Assembly (NCBI GenBank): GCA_963995525.1
Contig: OZ023208.1
Coordinates: 21,672,860-21,736,859 of the forward strand
Direction of reading: 5' to 3'
DNA length: 64,000 nt
From: Escarpia spicata
Lineage: Eukaryota > Annelida > Polychaeta > Sabellida > Siboglinidae
The notes below the pieces were generated by a model that was given only the letters and a program-made list of their open reading frames with translations, did no database searches and had not been told where the DNA came from. A program made the position numbers and the translations under genes. Below are positions 24,295 through 37,219 of the stretch, piece after piece. How positions within the stretch are numbered: the stretch's first letter is position 1; every line of letters starts with the position of its first letter.

Positions 24295-27241
24295 GGATAA
24301 CGTAGAATACACACAGTTGCCGATTTGTAAGTATACGTTTTATGCACAGTTTCGAAAAATTGTATAACAATTTAACATAAAAGTGATTGATTTTTGTCTT
24401 TTGGATTATGGCGTGTAACCTCGATGCTAAACATATCAGAAATGTTAAGATAACAAATATAATCAAGTAAACATGCGGACATAAATGACGATAGTGTATC
24501 CCTTCGATTCTTTCCAGTAAAAATACTACATCATTTACTACATTAGTTAATATTTATAATGACATCTAGAGCATTTATGTAAGTATCAACTAATTAAATA
24601 TTTCGGCGATGCAACCATCATGGATCATTACGATTCACACTGCCGTATACGCATAACTTATGAAAATATGAACTTTTCGTTGATTGATTTATTAAAATAT
24701 ATGTCCAAATATAACATAACCTGAACATATTGTCGATTTTTCATTATCTGTTGTAGCAAATTTTGAAATACACATAGCTTAAATATACACCCATGATTAA
24801 TTCAGAATGTATAATAACGCATAACACGCAAGTTGCTAACCCTGGCAAGATGTTTGCATTATTTATTGGTACAAATTCACTCCTTCAACAGAAGAAAAGG
24901 TAATGGTCACGTCATTTGTTGTGCCTCAAAAGATGTATTATGAATTTGGATGCCGTTGAAAACGGATAACGTAGAAAACCGAATCGGCCGACAAACGATT
25001 GGTAAAGATGAGAAACGATCCTAGCACCTATAGAACATTACTATTTGTGTTTAAATGCCTTAAATGCTTGCAGTGATCTGCCTGTTGCTCAGTTGGAATA
25101 TGTTGAATTAATTAGGCCAATATATCCTCCCATCGTCGATCTCAGCGATTTTCCCACGCACATCTTAACATTTAATTTCACTGCAACAAAGTTCTCAACA
25201 ATGATCTGATGGTGTCTGTTCCATTAACGCATGACCTCTGCTGATTTCTGGGAGTGGTGAGTTGTTGATTCCTCAGTTGTCAGCGTGTCATGTTCGTCTT
25301 CTTTTGCTGTTTCATCTATGGTCACACATGTGTTTTGTTTGTTTTCCTCATGGCATACCAAGGACATTTAGAATGAAAGTTTCCAAACAATCAACAAAAC
25401 GGATTGAAACACGACGTCTCAGCTAATTGCTATGTAATAGTCGACTAGCGTCACAGCGTGAGTTCACATTGAGTCTTAGACACTAAAAGATCCGCTTGAA
25501 GGTTTTGCAGATGTTTTTTTCATTAACTGCATCGTTCATGTCCAATGGGTACGGTACTGCTCACTCCGTCTAAGAAATACCCTATGCATAGAAGTATTGT
25601 GCTATCGTGATAAGTTTCTATTTCGTCACCGCACGACCAGCTGCGTGTTCCAGCTCCTCATATCCCGTCACATGGGCGGTTTACATAGCTACATTCACAA
25701 TAATGCCATGACGCCGATACAATTATGTTGAACATGACCTATGTTGAAGATTGTGATGTTTCTATTTTGTCTCGTCAGAGAATCAGGCATCTATCTGCTG
25801 GATGTTGGGCAGGTTTGCGTGGACCCACCCAATGGTGATCTTAGAGATTGAGATGACTGTTGCAACATTGTGAACCATCTGATCGTATGGCACCACTGTA
25901 TGTAGGCATGTGTCATGCTCCATTTGCACAGTTACCTGCTTCTCTGAGCAATAGTCATTGCTAAGTTCTTTGAATAAGTAGCACACATAATTATTATAAA
26001 CGATTAATCTACTCTGTACAATCCGCTTATGTCAACACCTCTACGAGAACTGCGAAGTTCTAGCTCTGGACTTGAACTCTGTCTGGGTGATTTTTGAATA
26101 CTCCCATGCTTGAACTTCGTAATATTCTCTCTCGTTGACTTCACATGATTTCCTTTCTTTCTTCTCTTCTCTAGTCTAGCATCCGTGGTCAACTGCACTG
26201 TTTTGAAATACTACTGTGCCACGCTTTCCACCTCTTTTGCCAAGTAATACGCATAATTTTGTTATCTAGGTTTCCTGTAGCGCGCATGAGTTTGAGCCAA
26301 ATTTTGCGGCATTTTGCAAATATCTGTCTTAACTATCTACCCTAATAATTGAGAGCCTGTAATAAGAAACACAAATATTGTTCTAAAAGGCCTAAGTATG
26401 ATATATTATTCCTACAGTCTTAGATGATAATAAACGACGACTACAGGTCACAGGAAAATATCTAAGGGAGATTGCTTAATGGCAGTATCGATAAATGCTG
26501 GGAAAATAGCAACGAAAAGTGTTCTACGTTATCCATTTGTATTCTACGTTATCGATTACATTTTACGATGTTGATCCTTTGCTCTCATAGGGGCAGGCAA
26601 CTTTTGGCAGGTAACAAGTCTGCTAGTCTTCACTTCAATTTTAACACCAAAATTGTTCATTACAAGTGGACATATGCTAGCAAGTTCTTAATGTCAACGA
26701 AAATGAGCTCAGACTGGCACAATACCATATGTGTTTGTCAGGCATTTAGAGATAAATAAAGCCTTATTTTAGCTTTGCAAGCTGAGAGTTCCTTCTCATA
26801 GCAGAACTACGTCTGAATCTGGCAAGAAACCCGTCTGAGGGTAGTGACACTCTCTTCCCACGCGATAACGTAGAACACGGATAACGTAAAACACGACCAT
26901 TTGGTATTTTCGACCACTTTGATGTCAAATTAGGTATGTATGGCCAGCAGTGCCGTTGTTTAACAAAAGAAACAATGGGTCTACGTACACTATGTTACAT
27001 TACAGATCTGAGAACATTCATAACTGAGAAAACTGGATAACGTAGAACACATTCTTACCGGGACGCTGCTTTTTCCTGTAGCTTAGATGTGTTGTGACGA
27101 CCAGTGAAGTTGATTTATCGTAAGATTTTCGCCGTTGTGTGATAGCCTCATATGTTTAGGTAAAGTACATGCACTTTCTAACTAGTTAGTGCTTTATTGA
27201 AACTTAGATATACAAGCAAATCTTCGGATAACGTAAAATAC
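24295..27241. repeat. Cluster of a 16-bp motif, GGATAACGTAGAACAC
   Basis: Copies with 0-3 changes at 24295 (GAATAC), 24964 (GAAAAC), 26519-26534 (inverted, exact), 26541-26554 (inverted, partial), 26864, 26879 (AAAACAC), 27035 (exact) and 27226 (AAAATAC). A weaker copy is at 27683. Spacing is irregular. The motif was not noticed elsewhere in the window. Subterminal repeats of a DNA transposon or dispersed binding sites are possible. Confidence 0.6.
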
Positions 27242-27938
27242 TTGGTTTCTGTGGACATTTGTTTAAATCCTGTAAAATGAAGGAGATGTGTTTGGATATT
27301 GAAAGAGCATCATAAATCAATGGGTATGTGTACCTACAATGGATTAAAACAAGTTATAAAAGAGTTGAAAGTAAGTAAGTAAGTATTATTATGTTGATAA
27401 TTTGTATTGCCCCCCTGTGCTGTGGACATACCAAAACAGGCAGTTTGAGCACATGTTGTACACAAAAAGTCCTATTGATTATCATACCACATACGAAACT
27501 CAACTATGTCCAGAAAGAACACACCGAGCTCCGTCTGAACAAGCTATGTACACTGCTATTAAAGCCATTCCAAATATTTTTTGGACCAAAGACACATCTT
27601 TGGCTACTGGAGAAATTGTCGGTAGTTTTAACCATATATATATATATATATACATACATACATATTGTGTATTGGTGACTGCAAATAACGTAGAGAGGTG
27701 CATTGACTAATACAGTTACAACGTCAGTTGTTTACAATTTACACAATATCGGGACATAGCCTCGAGCGTAATGATTTTACCTATAACCTCACACGTGAAA
27801 ACATAACACAAAATTCATGACACGTTCCGGGACACTCCCAGTAAGTTACTAAAATGACTAATCAAGGCGAACAACCTGCGCAGCCCCCACACATCGCTCC
27901 CTATCCGCCTGACCTCCCCCGTCTGCCCCCGTTTGCAG

Positions 27939-28181
27939 CCACTCCAAACGAGCGCTTCTCCAACGTCGCGTTCCACGTGTCGCTGCGGCGTCGCTACACG
28001 TTCTACGTGCTCAACGTCATCCTGCCGAGTATGGTGACGTCGGTGCTGCTGCTGTCCATCTTCTACTGCCCGCCCGGCCAGAAGGTGCAGATCGGCGTCG
28101 TCGTGCTGCTATCGTTCCGCATCTTCCTGCTCAACGTCACCGACAACATCCCGAAGACATCCGACCACATCCCGCTGCTCG
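27939..28181 (+). CDS. Nicotinic acetylcholine receptor subunit, exon 4 found (pre-M1, M1, M2)
   Basis: The acceptor GTTTGCAG ends at 27938 and the donor GTAAGT is at 28182. Phases 1/1 fit exon 3 (G + CC = Ala) and exon 5 (G + GC = Gly). It reads NVAFHVSLRRRYTFYVLNVI, LPSMVTSVLLLSIFYCPPG, then M2 as QKVQIGVVVLLSFRIFLLNV and TDNIPKTSDHIPLLG. M1 begins with the family's 'RR.y.FYv.NvilPs'. In M2 numbering (Lys 0') the residues are Gln at -1' (usually Glu), Gln 2', Val 6' (usually Ser/Thr), Leu 9' (conserved gate), Arg 12' (usually Thr) and Asp 20'. So the intermediate charge ring is neutral while the outer ring stays acidic. Frame is intact. Confidence 0.95.
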
Positions 28182-28369
28182 GTAAGTAGTAGTCAAGTTC
28201 CTCCACACCACGTAGTAGAGCAGATACGTAGTGTCGTTCAAATGGTGATACAAGCATGAAACTTGGCATGGATATTCACAGTTGGGCATTCTTCAAATCC
28301 TGTCGACAATCTCATTGAAAATCCAAAATGGTGGCTTTTTTCAAACTCTGAAAAACCCAGAAGCGTCAG

Positions 28370-28465
28370 TCTCTGATGGGAGAAGCGAATCACAGAATGT
28401 ATAATGTCAAAAGAGTCCTCTCTACCATTAGTTCGTCCAACTGTCTCCGTAGTTTTAAGTATCGG
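28370..28465 (-). mobile_element. Penelope-like element, small remnant
   Basis: About 95 bp match 47100-47195 (shared strings GGGAGAAGCGAATCACA and AAAAGAGTCCTCTCTA), where the - strand codes for part of a Penelope-like element (EDSFDII...VIRFSH). An old fragment in intron 4 of the receptor gene. Confidence 0.7.
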
Positions 28466-28883
28466 GAGATGTACTTACTATATGCAGGAGTATTGTAAGT
28501 TCATCCCCTCCGAGGCGCCGAGATCCACCCACTTATTTCTATGTTCGTTCGCTTCCTTGACCCTTTGGTGTCTGATCTACCAATGCATTGTTATCTATTA
28601 CTATCCAGATGGCGCCAACTTAAACGAGTGGCTTGTTGTTCGATGGAAGGGTTAAGCTAGTTAGTTTTAACGAGGCCAGTATAGCTGTTTTAAAATATTG
28701 AATAGTTATTGAAAGTTTAATAAAAGTGTTTCAAAGTTTTACGCAACGTAGAAGAATGGGAATAATTCGAATTAGCGCCAATAAAAGAACTGTGAAGATT
28801 GGATATTAGAAATTACTATTGTTAATACAGGATGATACATTAATGGGGTACATTATCTACTGACTATATAAATACTAGCAGCG

Positions 28884-29000
28884 CAAAAACGTTGACAATA
28901 AAATTGTCACATATCCCATAATTGCGGGTTACACGTAGCTATTGGCGTTATTGTCCATTTTCCATCTCGGTTTTTGCTTGGATGGCAATCTTGTTCAATC
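28884..29000 (+). mobile_element. CR1-like 3' end fragment
   Basis: GACAATAAAATTGTCACATA and GCGGGTTACACGTAG correspond to the coding end of the CR1 copies (aataaaattgacacatacc... gcgggatacacgcag). The fragment ends GGATGGCAATCTTGTTCAAT, the family's 3' tail. Diverged, about 115 bp. Confidence 0.65.
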
Positions 29001-29009
29001 AGATTTCAC

Positions 29010-29940
29010 TGATACTGTGTTTGCGACTTGTGTCGCTGCTGGCTGTGGAGATGCTATATAACGTAATGCTCCAAGTACATGACTCTACTCGAGTATGAGT
29101 CCCTATTTCAGGAAGATTCGGCTCCAGTACAATCATTTGAAGTCCGTAGTGTGAATGATTGGAGGGGGTGCGTTTAAATGGAACGCGGAACATTTTGGGG
29201 AATATATGTAAAGTGCGGTCCTGTCTCACGGACATGACATCGGAAAAAACTGTTAGGGGGAGGAGCGCTGTTGAAAAATATTCGCAGTGAAGTTCAAGTT
29301 TGTTGTCAAGGTCGCACTCATATCGTCGAATCTGTCAGGTCGGATATGGCATTGGAAGACGGGGTGCTATTCTATTTGTTATATTTTAAAAACTCCTTAC
29401 ACATTTTTTTCCTAAACGGAATCATTTCCCTCAACGCGGGGTGCGTACGCACCCATCGCATCCCCAGCCCACGGGTCTGATTTGATGGTAGTCATTCCAG
29501 TCGAATCATTTCGTTCAGGACATGTCAACATGTATATACGTCACCCTCAAAGTGTAAATGACTTGACTCGAAACATCACCTTCAGAAGGCTCGGATTGAG
29601 ATAACACTTTCGACAACTCGATTCAAGTCTTCACTCAACATCAAACAACTTGAATCACAGCCCATCAATGACACACTTTCGATAACTCGACTTGAATCTA
29701 GCCACCCACGTCTATTGTCGGGTCTCTATATAATACATCGAAGATGAAACACTACAGCTTCATTGTCTATCTGACGAGGAAGACCAAGACTGAGATGGGA
29801 GGATTGTATCATGAGGGATTTGGAGGGACTTGGAGAGGAGTACAAAATTAGAAAGAAAGTGGGGAGTGGAGACGGTGGATGGATACGGCAGTGCAAGAAC
29901 AGTGAGAGGACTAGAAAAAACAAGCTAAATCAATGATCAG
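29010..29940. other. No recognisable feature
   Basis: Intron 4 sequence. A short internal similarity (GATAACACTTTCGACAACTC at about 29600 and CACACTTTCGATAACTCGA at about 29672) is a local imperfect duplication. Nothing coding was recognised. Confidence 0.55.
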
Positions 29941-29944
29941 TATC

Positions 29945-30195
29945 AAGGTGCTGCTGCTGCTGCTGCTGTCTCTGCTGCTGTTGCTGTTGTTGTTGTCTCT
30001 GCTGTCTCTGCTGCTGCTGCTGTTGCTGTTGCTGTCTATGCTGCTACTGTTGCTGCTGTTGCTGCTGCATATTCACTGTTGTTGTTGCTGCTGTGACTGC
30101 TGTTGCTGCCGCTTCTGCTGCTGATGATGATGATCATGATAACGATGACGACGACGATGACTACGACGAAAAGGAGAAGGTGGAGAAATATGACT
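29945..30195. repeat. (CTG)n / (GAC)n-type trinucleotide tract
   Basis: CTG-rich to about 30122, turning into GAT/GAC/ACG trinucleotides to about 30195. Encoded Leu/Cys runs are repeat artefacts. Confidence 0.9.
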
Positions 30196-30199
30196 AAGA

Positions 30200-31050
30200 C
30201 GACGACGATTACTTTTAACAGTCAGTATCACATCGATGATGGCAGTGGAGACAATTGTGGTTGCGTGTGGCCTGGCTTATTCTGCGTCTGGATTACTACT
30301 ATTAATTTAATGACTGTCAAGTGGCGAGGCACTTACTTGCAATATTAATGGAACACGGACGGCTGTAGTTACTGCCGTCGTTGCTGCCGCCATCTTGACC
30401 TTGCGTGCAACGTTCGTTGTGCAAAGCGATCGTGGCGTGTGCTAAGAAAATTGGTGCAATTCTCTTACGCTATGGTCTGTTGCACTGTGGATATGCATAT
30501 TTAATCGGATTCCATTTGACCGCGTTGCACGCTTGAAAACAATGGATCAGACTAGAGGAGTCGCTATTTCAACAACCTAAAACGTTATCGGTTTTTCTGC
30601 ATGTTCGATAATTCATTCATATATGTTTGCTTTAGAATATGATACCATTACAACTTTGCCAGTTTGTGCTGATATGGTGTTTAGAATTATTAACCTTGTA
30701 CGAATGTATATTTTTTTTCATTTAATATTAGTGGATGTGGCAACATAATCACGGGTTGCGTCAAAAACAAGAAGACATGTTTGGATAGTGCTACATGTAT
30801 GTAGTAGGTTATTCAGCGAAGTTCATGACCCCATAACTATCTACTTGCATACAGATCTACTTCATATACACCAAATGTAATCACACAGTGCCAACTAATC
30901 AACACAGTTCAATCGTTATGTTGGCCAATACAAAACAAGAATTATTCGCAAATACCATACACTTGAAACCACTGGGAGCCATGTTTATATTGATACGCTG
31001 AAGTCAGCAAAACACAAACTTGTAATTGCAGCTGACACAGCAGTCATTGC
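30200..31050. other. No recognisable feature
   Basis: Intron 4 sequence with no family likeness seen. Confidence 0.5.
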
Positions 31051-31054
31051 TATC

Positions 31055-31430
31055 AATGTAAGAAAACCTATCCAGCTTCGATCATCTAGTTCTGACCTAC
31101 TTTTTGTTCTTAGAGTCAACACTAACATTGGAACTAGGGCTGTTTCTGTTGCTGCACCAACTCTTTGGAATATGCTCCCTCTTAGTGTTAAATCAGTTGA
31201 AAATATTACAAAATTCCGTCGTCATTTAAAAACTTATCTTTACAATATTGCTTATACACCGTAGCTCCCTAGCGCCTTGACCCATCTGTTGACAACTGGA
31301 ATACTGCTTATGGATTTTGAGATTGACCAATCCTTTTGTTTTGATGCACTTCTGAGTTTGGTTTCCAAGGATTTAGGAGTAATAGAAGTTATCTCATTAT
31401 TATTGTTATTATTAATGTGTTATCGGCAAC
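31055..31430 (+). pseudogene. L2-like non-LTR retrotransposon 3' end
   Basis: The frame reads IQLRSSSSDLLFVLRV, GTRAVSVAAPTLWNMLP and FRRHLKTYLYNIAYTP. This is the C-terminal signature of L2/CR1-type elements ('LRSS....L.vPrv.t..G.rAFs.aAP.lWN.LP..i......FrrhLKt.LF'). The same blocks occur at 52.5-52.7 kb on the other strand. The 3' side carries ATTATTATTGTTATTATTAA, a likely remnant of an (ATT)n tail. 5'-truncated. Confidence 0.75.
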
Positions 31431-32570
31431 TAAACGAGCTAACAGGTTTCCATTTATAATTGTTGGGTAACGTTTGTATTGCTTTGTATCGCTGACCCGG
31501 AGTAATTGAAAGTAACTGTGAAGTGCACATAACGCGCGCAGGCATCGAAAGTAATGTCAGTCACGATCACGTGACACACAATGTCGCTTCGTTCATTAAT
31601 ACACGTTACGCTATTTTGTTACGTTATAACGTAAGTACGTTGTCTTGTCATAGCGTAGGCGACTGGACGCTGATACCAACTTGATGGATAAGTTGCCAAC
31701 GCAATCGCCGTTCGTCTTCATTTCGTGATGTCTTATTTTTTGCAATGTCTTCTACAATTCTGGATATTGTTCTACTTCTAGCCCTCGGTGTCAATTAATG
31801 TGCAAGCATTGTCACACCGTAGCACGTTTCTTGTTCTCCCTCGGGGCGACGTCTTTGGGTCCCTCGCGTTGACAAACGGCTTTTGTCCAGGCGTGACACT
31901 AATTGACACAATCAGGATAACTAACAGGAATGGGACACTATGAAAATACACTCTAAAGGCCACATATTGACATTAATACTTTATCGGCACTAATAGCATG
32001 CGCAAGGACGTATAAACGTATATACGGATTCAACCCATCTCTGCAGTAATGCAAGCGGCAAAGATGTATAGGGTCCTATATAGTATAATGTCAGGGAGCG
32101 TCGCTTTTGACTTAGATCCCGATCTTTGAGTAATGTTTCATGCCATTTCTTTGGCATAGATTACTTTTCGTTCCCCTTTCATGTCGAGATTGATACAGTA
32201 GGTCGACTGAGTACAAGACGAATGATTTGTGTGCAGTAGGCTTAAAAAATTTACTTCATTTTCCAACTGTCTTAAATAGAATATGATAGAGTGACTCGCG
32301 TAATGGAATCTGCCGTCACCCAGAAAGTCGCCTGCATAAGCCTTTCGTCTTGGCTTCGTTGGCGCGCCGGCAGCCTCGAACATCGCAGAACCGGAATGCG
32401 CTGAATTGTAATAGCCAGACAGAATCTTGATCGTCTCATTTGCCGCTCGGAAACACTGTCAGAGCGGATTAGAATAATAGTTGAATGAAAATAAACAAGT
32501 TCGTTCCAATGCGCGGTGCAGGACATCACGAAAGATGTTAATTTAATCGTGCCGCGTAACAGCGTACTAA

Positions 32571-32940
32571 GCCCACGATACACCGGCACTTTTCGCCAGA
32601 CCAGACCAGACCAGACCACACCAAAACAGACAAGACTAGACAAGATTCACCCCGACTGCAATGTATACGTTACACCGACTGTCACCGACTGCGCTTAACT
32701 CGAAGCCGGTGTGCCGTCATAATCACGTACGCATGAAAACTTTCGACTACGTCGGGGCTAGTCGTTTTCAGTCTGACGTTTCGAAAGATTTTAAATTTAC
32801 GTGATTATGACGTCAGGTCAGTTTCGAGTATAGCGCAGTCAGTGTCAATCGATGTAGCGTATACACTGCAGTCTGAGTTAGTATTGTCTGGTCTGGTTTG
32901 GTCTGGTCTGGTCGAACGAAAGGCGCCAGTGTATCCCGGC
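32571..32940. repeat. 370-bp foldback element with (CAGAC)n in its arms
   Basis: The left arm (32571-32729) and the reverse complement of the right arm (32798-32940) match along their length. They share CAGACCAGACCA-type pentamer repeats, GTATACG, GACTGCGC and a perfect 15-mer, CGTCATAATCACGTA. The loop is 68 bp. Confidence 0.8.
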
Positions 32941-32949
32941 CTGTAGTTG

Positions 32950-34480
32950 GAACATTGGACTATCAGTGGAGACAATCCGGTTTCTTGCTGCCATTTCGAA
33001 CCTTGGGCAATTGCATTCACTCGACATTTTATCACACGTATACCAGGAGATGCAGTGTAGATTGTTTTGAGAGTTACCAACGACTAGAGACAGTGCTGTA
33101 TAACACTCACCTTTTAATCATTCATCCATATGACCACGTTCGGTGTTGATATATCGTATACATGCATGACCTACTCTCCAGAAATTATTAACCTCTTTCC
33201 GGTTGACTATCATTGACAAATTGCCGATTTAATGTGCATTCTGCAATGTTTCTGTTACACAATATTTGCAAATTGCTGTGGCGTAAACTGCATGCGTCGT
33301 TAATCCTTCCAACAACTGTGTTTAGAAGCAGGCAACTTATTGTTACGATTGCCAATGCGATAAATTTATCTTCACGTCTACAAGCATTTATCTTCATTTC
33401 TCTACAATCAGTGACAACCTTTTTAAAGCGCCACTTCGCCGCTTTGTTCCACCTTTCACGGACGCATTAGCACCGACTGAGACCCTCTGCACGCTATACT
33501 ATTCTATCATAGTATAGTACAACTGATGGAATTGCTAAAGTGTTTCGGTAAAGGATAGACACAAATTAGAATCATCAAGACCGGTAAAAGCGCCTAACGC
33601 GAAGAGGAAATACGATATAGAGCGTTAAACGTCAACAGTCGACAACGCTACTCTGCAATCGGTGGAATGACGCACGTAACAATTGCTTTGGACAGATTGA
33701 ACTAATCGCCGGTCACACGAACGTCAATCAGTAATGAAACATTCTTCTTAGGGGAACTTCGTTGGTGCTTTTCGGTTTGGCACAAATTATAGCGTGGCGT
33801 CCTTTCAATAAAGCGCCAGTATTGTGTTGTGTAGCCAGCATTAACGTGTTTTTCGGGGAAAAGCAATCGTACTATCATATCACTGGATCAGAGTAATGTA
33901 AAAAGGAAAACAGTGAGCTACCGAAGGTTGTAATAAATGTCTAGGCGTGATTTGTGTTTAGCGAATAATCGCTAAATGATTATATGGTATGATGGAGAGC
34001 CACCCGTCTTCATCGAATCCATTGCGTCCTCAGTAACACGACAACCAAGTCATTGACTCGTCGTACACACGAGTGGGTAATGCAGGGGTCGCAGCCTTTT
34101 GTCTCCCATCTGGATTACGGCCAACATCCAATCTCACGCCTGGACATAAAGCTCCATCTTCCACCTGTTTTTAGGATTAATCTCCCAACTACCACCTGTC
34201 CTAGGGCCAACTACCCATCTCCTACGTCCAGCCACCCCCTTCCGTCACCAGGCCCGTAAACTGTGGGTTGCAATGGTTGCGAGATCCGTCTAAATATACT
34301 GGGGTTTTTTCAGCGTCAAGGGGTGTGTACAGTTTTTATCATGGGGAGGTGCATGCAGTTGGAGGTTTGTTGTGAGTGAAAAAACGCACCCCAAATAAAA
34401 TCAAAAGCGCTACGAGTTCGCTCATGCACAACGCATTATATTTGGGTAGAAATTGTTAGTTTAAGCATTTTCCTGACTGC
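32950..34480. other. No recognisable feature
   Basis: Intron 4 sequence. A small hairpin, CTATACTATtctatcATAGTATAG, lies at about 33497-33520. No coding likeness was seen. Confidence 0.5.
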
Positions 34481-34483
34481 AGT

Positions 34484-35640
34484 ATGAATGAATGAATGAA
34501 CGTTTATTCAGAACATTGATAACAATTATATATACAAGACAACCAAACAAGTTTAACTATAATACAAGTTTTACTATACTACAAGTGAGAATATACAATG
34601 TTTGAAGGGGGTAAATACGAAGTCATTGACTTTTGTGTCAAATTTACTCCTGACTTATATATATATATACATATACACACATATATGTACATAGGTACAT
34701 GTATATTGAGACATCGATATTACATTAATTGAATTTGCTACTCATCTACCCATCTAGCTACAATAATTTAAGACATGTAATGGAATATGTGCATGTTCAA
34801 AATTTAAAGTATGTGATAAGTACACATCTTTACACATATTGTAGTTTCCTCAATGGCATGATTATATTTGTGTATGATTTTGTTTAGATTTCCACAACCA
34901 GAAAAAAAAGAGATGTATTTCTTAAATAAAAAGTTCTTGCATTTACGCTTACATTCACTAATATATTATTTGTAATAGTAGGTTTTAAATGATCACATAG
35001 ATAATTCCATAGTTGCACTCCCTTTACACAAAGAGACATTGATCACATGGTAGAACAGACTCTCTGTCATGATTAGCTGGCATTTTGTATGCTATATCCC
35101 GTCTAGTACACAAACACTACATATTTGATGGCAAACAGCTGTAGTAAGCTTTGTACATAAATAATAATGTTTTTAGTTCTATGATATCTGGAAATTTTTG
35201 AACATTTAATTGTTGCAAAAGTGAGTTTGTATGATCCAACCGTCTTGCACCAAATAGAATGCGGATTAATGTTTTTTGTAATAAAAAAAAATACAGTTAT
35301 TATTTGTTGGGTACGTGTTACCCCATATCTCTGAACAGTAATTTAAATACGGCAAAAAGAGAGAACTGTATAGAATACGGCTACTATTTCTATCAAATAG
35401 ATGACTGCATCTATGCATTATAGCAGTACTTTTTGAGAGCTTTGCTTGTACGTATTTTATATGAGCTTTCCAATGTAATAGATCATCAATAAACACTCCC
35501 AAAACTTGGTAACCCTTACTCTTTCGATATTAACATTTCGTATTTTTATATAAACATTCTTTGTTGAGCGTACGATTTCCAAATGACATATAATTGGTTT
35601 TAGATATGTTCAGAGTTAATTTATTACTGCAAACCATGTA
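34484..35640 (-). pseudogene. Non-LTR retrotransposon 3' part (LINE), antisense in intron 4
   Basis: The - strand frame from about 35640 reads SNKLTLNISKTNYMSFGNR, LGVFIDDLLHWKAHI, KLSKSTAIM, LYSSLFLPYLNYCSEIWGNT, and after frameshifts MPANHDRESVLPCDQCLFV. The blocks 'NKLtlNi.KT.ym.F', 'GV.iDd.L.W..Hi..v..KlsKs' and 'LPYL.YC.eiWGnt' mark the RT thumb of L2/jockey-group LINEs. The 3' end lies at about 34484-34505 in TGAATGAATGAATGAACG (+ strand), i.e. a (TTCA)n tail. The upstream RT core is missing. Confidence 0.75.
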
Positions 35641-35854
35641 TACATTTGGTCCAGTACGTTACATAATTATACGTTACAGTATTTGATTGTAACTGAATAA
35701 AATTATTGTAATAATAATAATTATAATAGCAACAATAATAAAAATACAGGATAATAATAATAGTAACAACAAAGATGTTTATAAGTCTCTTATAGTTGCT
35801 CCGCCCCGACCGTGGCTGTCGTAGGCATCACTACAATACAACGACTGTTTGCAG

Positions 35855-36459
35855 GCATCTACTTGACGTGTACGATGGCCCTGACGACGCTCTCGATGGT
35901 GCTCACCGTGCTCGTGTTGAACCTGCACGAGCTGTCGGACAGACCCGTGCCTCAGTGGGCCCACCTCGTCTTTCTTCACTACCTCTCGCGCCTCTTCTGC
36001 CAACGCCGAACCTCCACTTCCTGCCCGGAGCGTCGGTTGTCGACATCATCGGACGAACGAACGCGCCCTCGCGCCACGGTGGTGCGGACAAACACTCCGC
36101 CGTCTCCCGACAAGCCGCTCCTCCCCGCGGGACGGGTGTTCGCCGATGCCGGCTTCAAGCGGCTGGGACAGGGAGAGGGGGAGGTGAACGGCAACGTCAG
36201 GTCGGTGCGCGCGGGGCCAAGGGATAGCGGCTACATTGTGTGGGAGAAACACCGGGAGCGAAGGACTGTGTCGGCGTCGTCGGTGAAGTCGAAGCCGGAC
36301 TACTCGGCCGACTGGCACTGGTTGGCGACGGTCGTAGATCGGCTGTTTTTCTGGTCATTTCTCGTTACGCTCATCGCGATTTCTATGTTTCTGTTTCACC
36401 CACTCGTGCGGATACAGTGGACGTCGGATGGGACGGAGGCAAGCTGGGAGTTGCAATAG
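35855..36459 (+). CDS. Nicotinic acetylcholine receptor subunit, last exon (M3, cytoplasmic loop, M4)
   Basis: The acceptor CTGTTTGCAG ends at 35854; the phase joins exon 4 as Gly. M3 reads IYLTCTMALTTLSMVLTVLV, followed by LNLHE and a W..LVFLHYLSRLF stretch like the family's 'W.r.vfl..L.r.l'. A GC-rich, Arg/Ser/Gly-rich loop of about 110 residues follows. Then come DWHWLATVVDRLFFWSF and LVTLIAISMFLFHP, the family's pre-M4/M4 with the conserved 'a.vvDRl.f..F'. The stop TAG is at 36457-36459, 17 codons after Phe-His-Pro. The frame is uninterrupted, so decay, if real, is confined to exon 3. A very long (CA)n array starts about 200 bp past the stop. Confidence 0.95.
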
Positions 36460-36654
36460 CACGTACGCACACACGCACGCACGAATGCACGAACGCACTC
36501 ACACGCATACGTGTATGGAAACAGATTCACGGCATACACACGCAATCACATATGTGTATGTGTATAGCTACTACATTTAATTTAAAGATATCTCGCAGAC
36601 AGAGTTTCACACTAATTGTTATCATGCATACGCGTGCGTACACATGGTTACCCA

Positions 36655-37215
<561 letters not shown>

Positions 37216-37219
37216 ACAT

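Noticed and set aside
29933..30124. Leu/Cys-rich small membrane protein
   Set aside because: CTG trinucleotide tract; no conserved pattern.
31610..31640. 14-bp palindrome TACGTTATAACGTA
   Set aside because: Short, isolated and plausible by chance in AT-rich DNA.
35779..36318. Overlapping frames in the GC-rich last exon
   Set aside because: Shadows of the M3-M4 exon.
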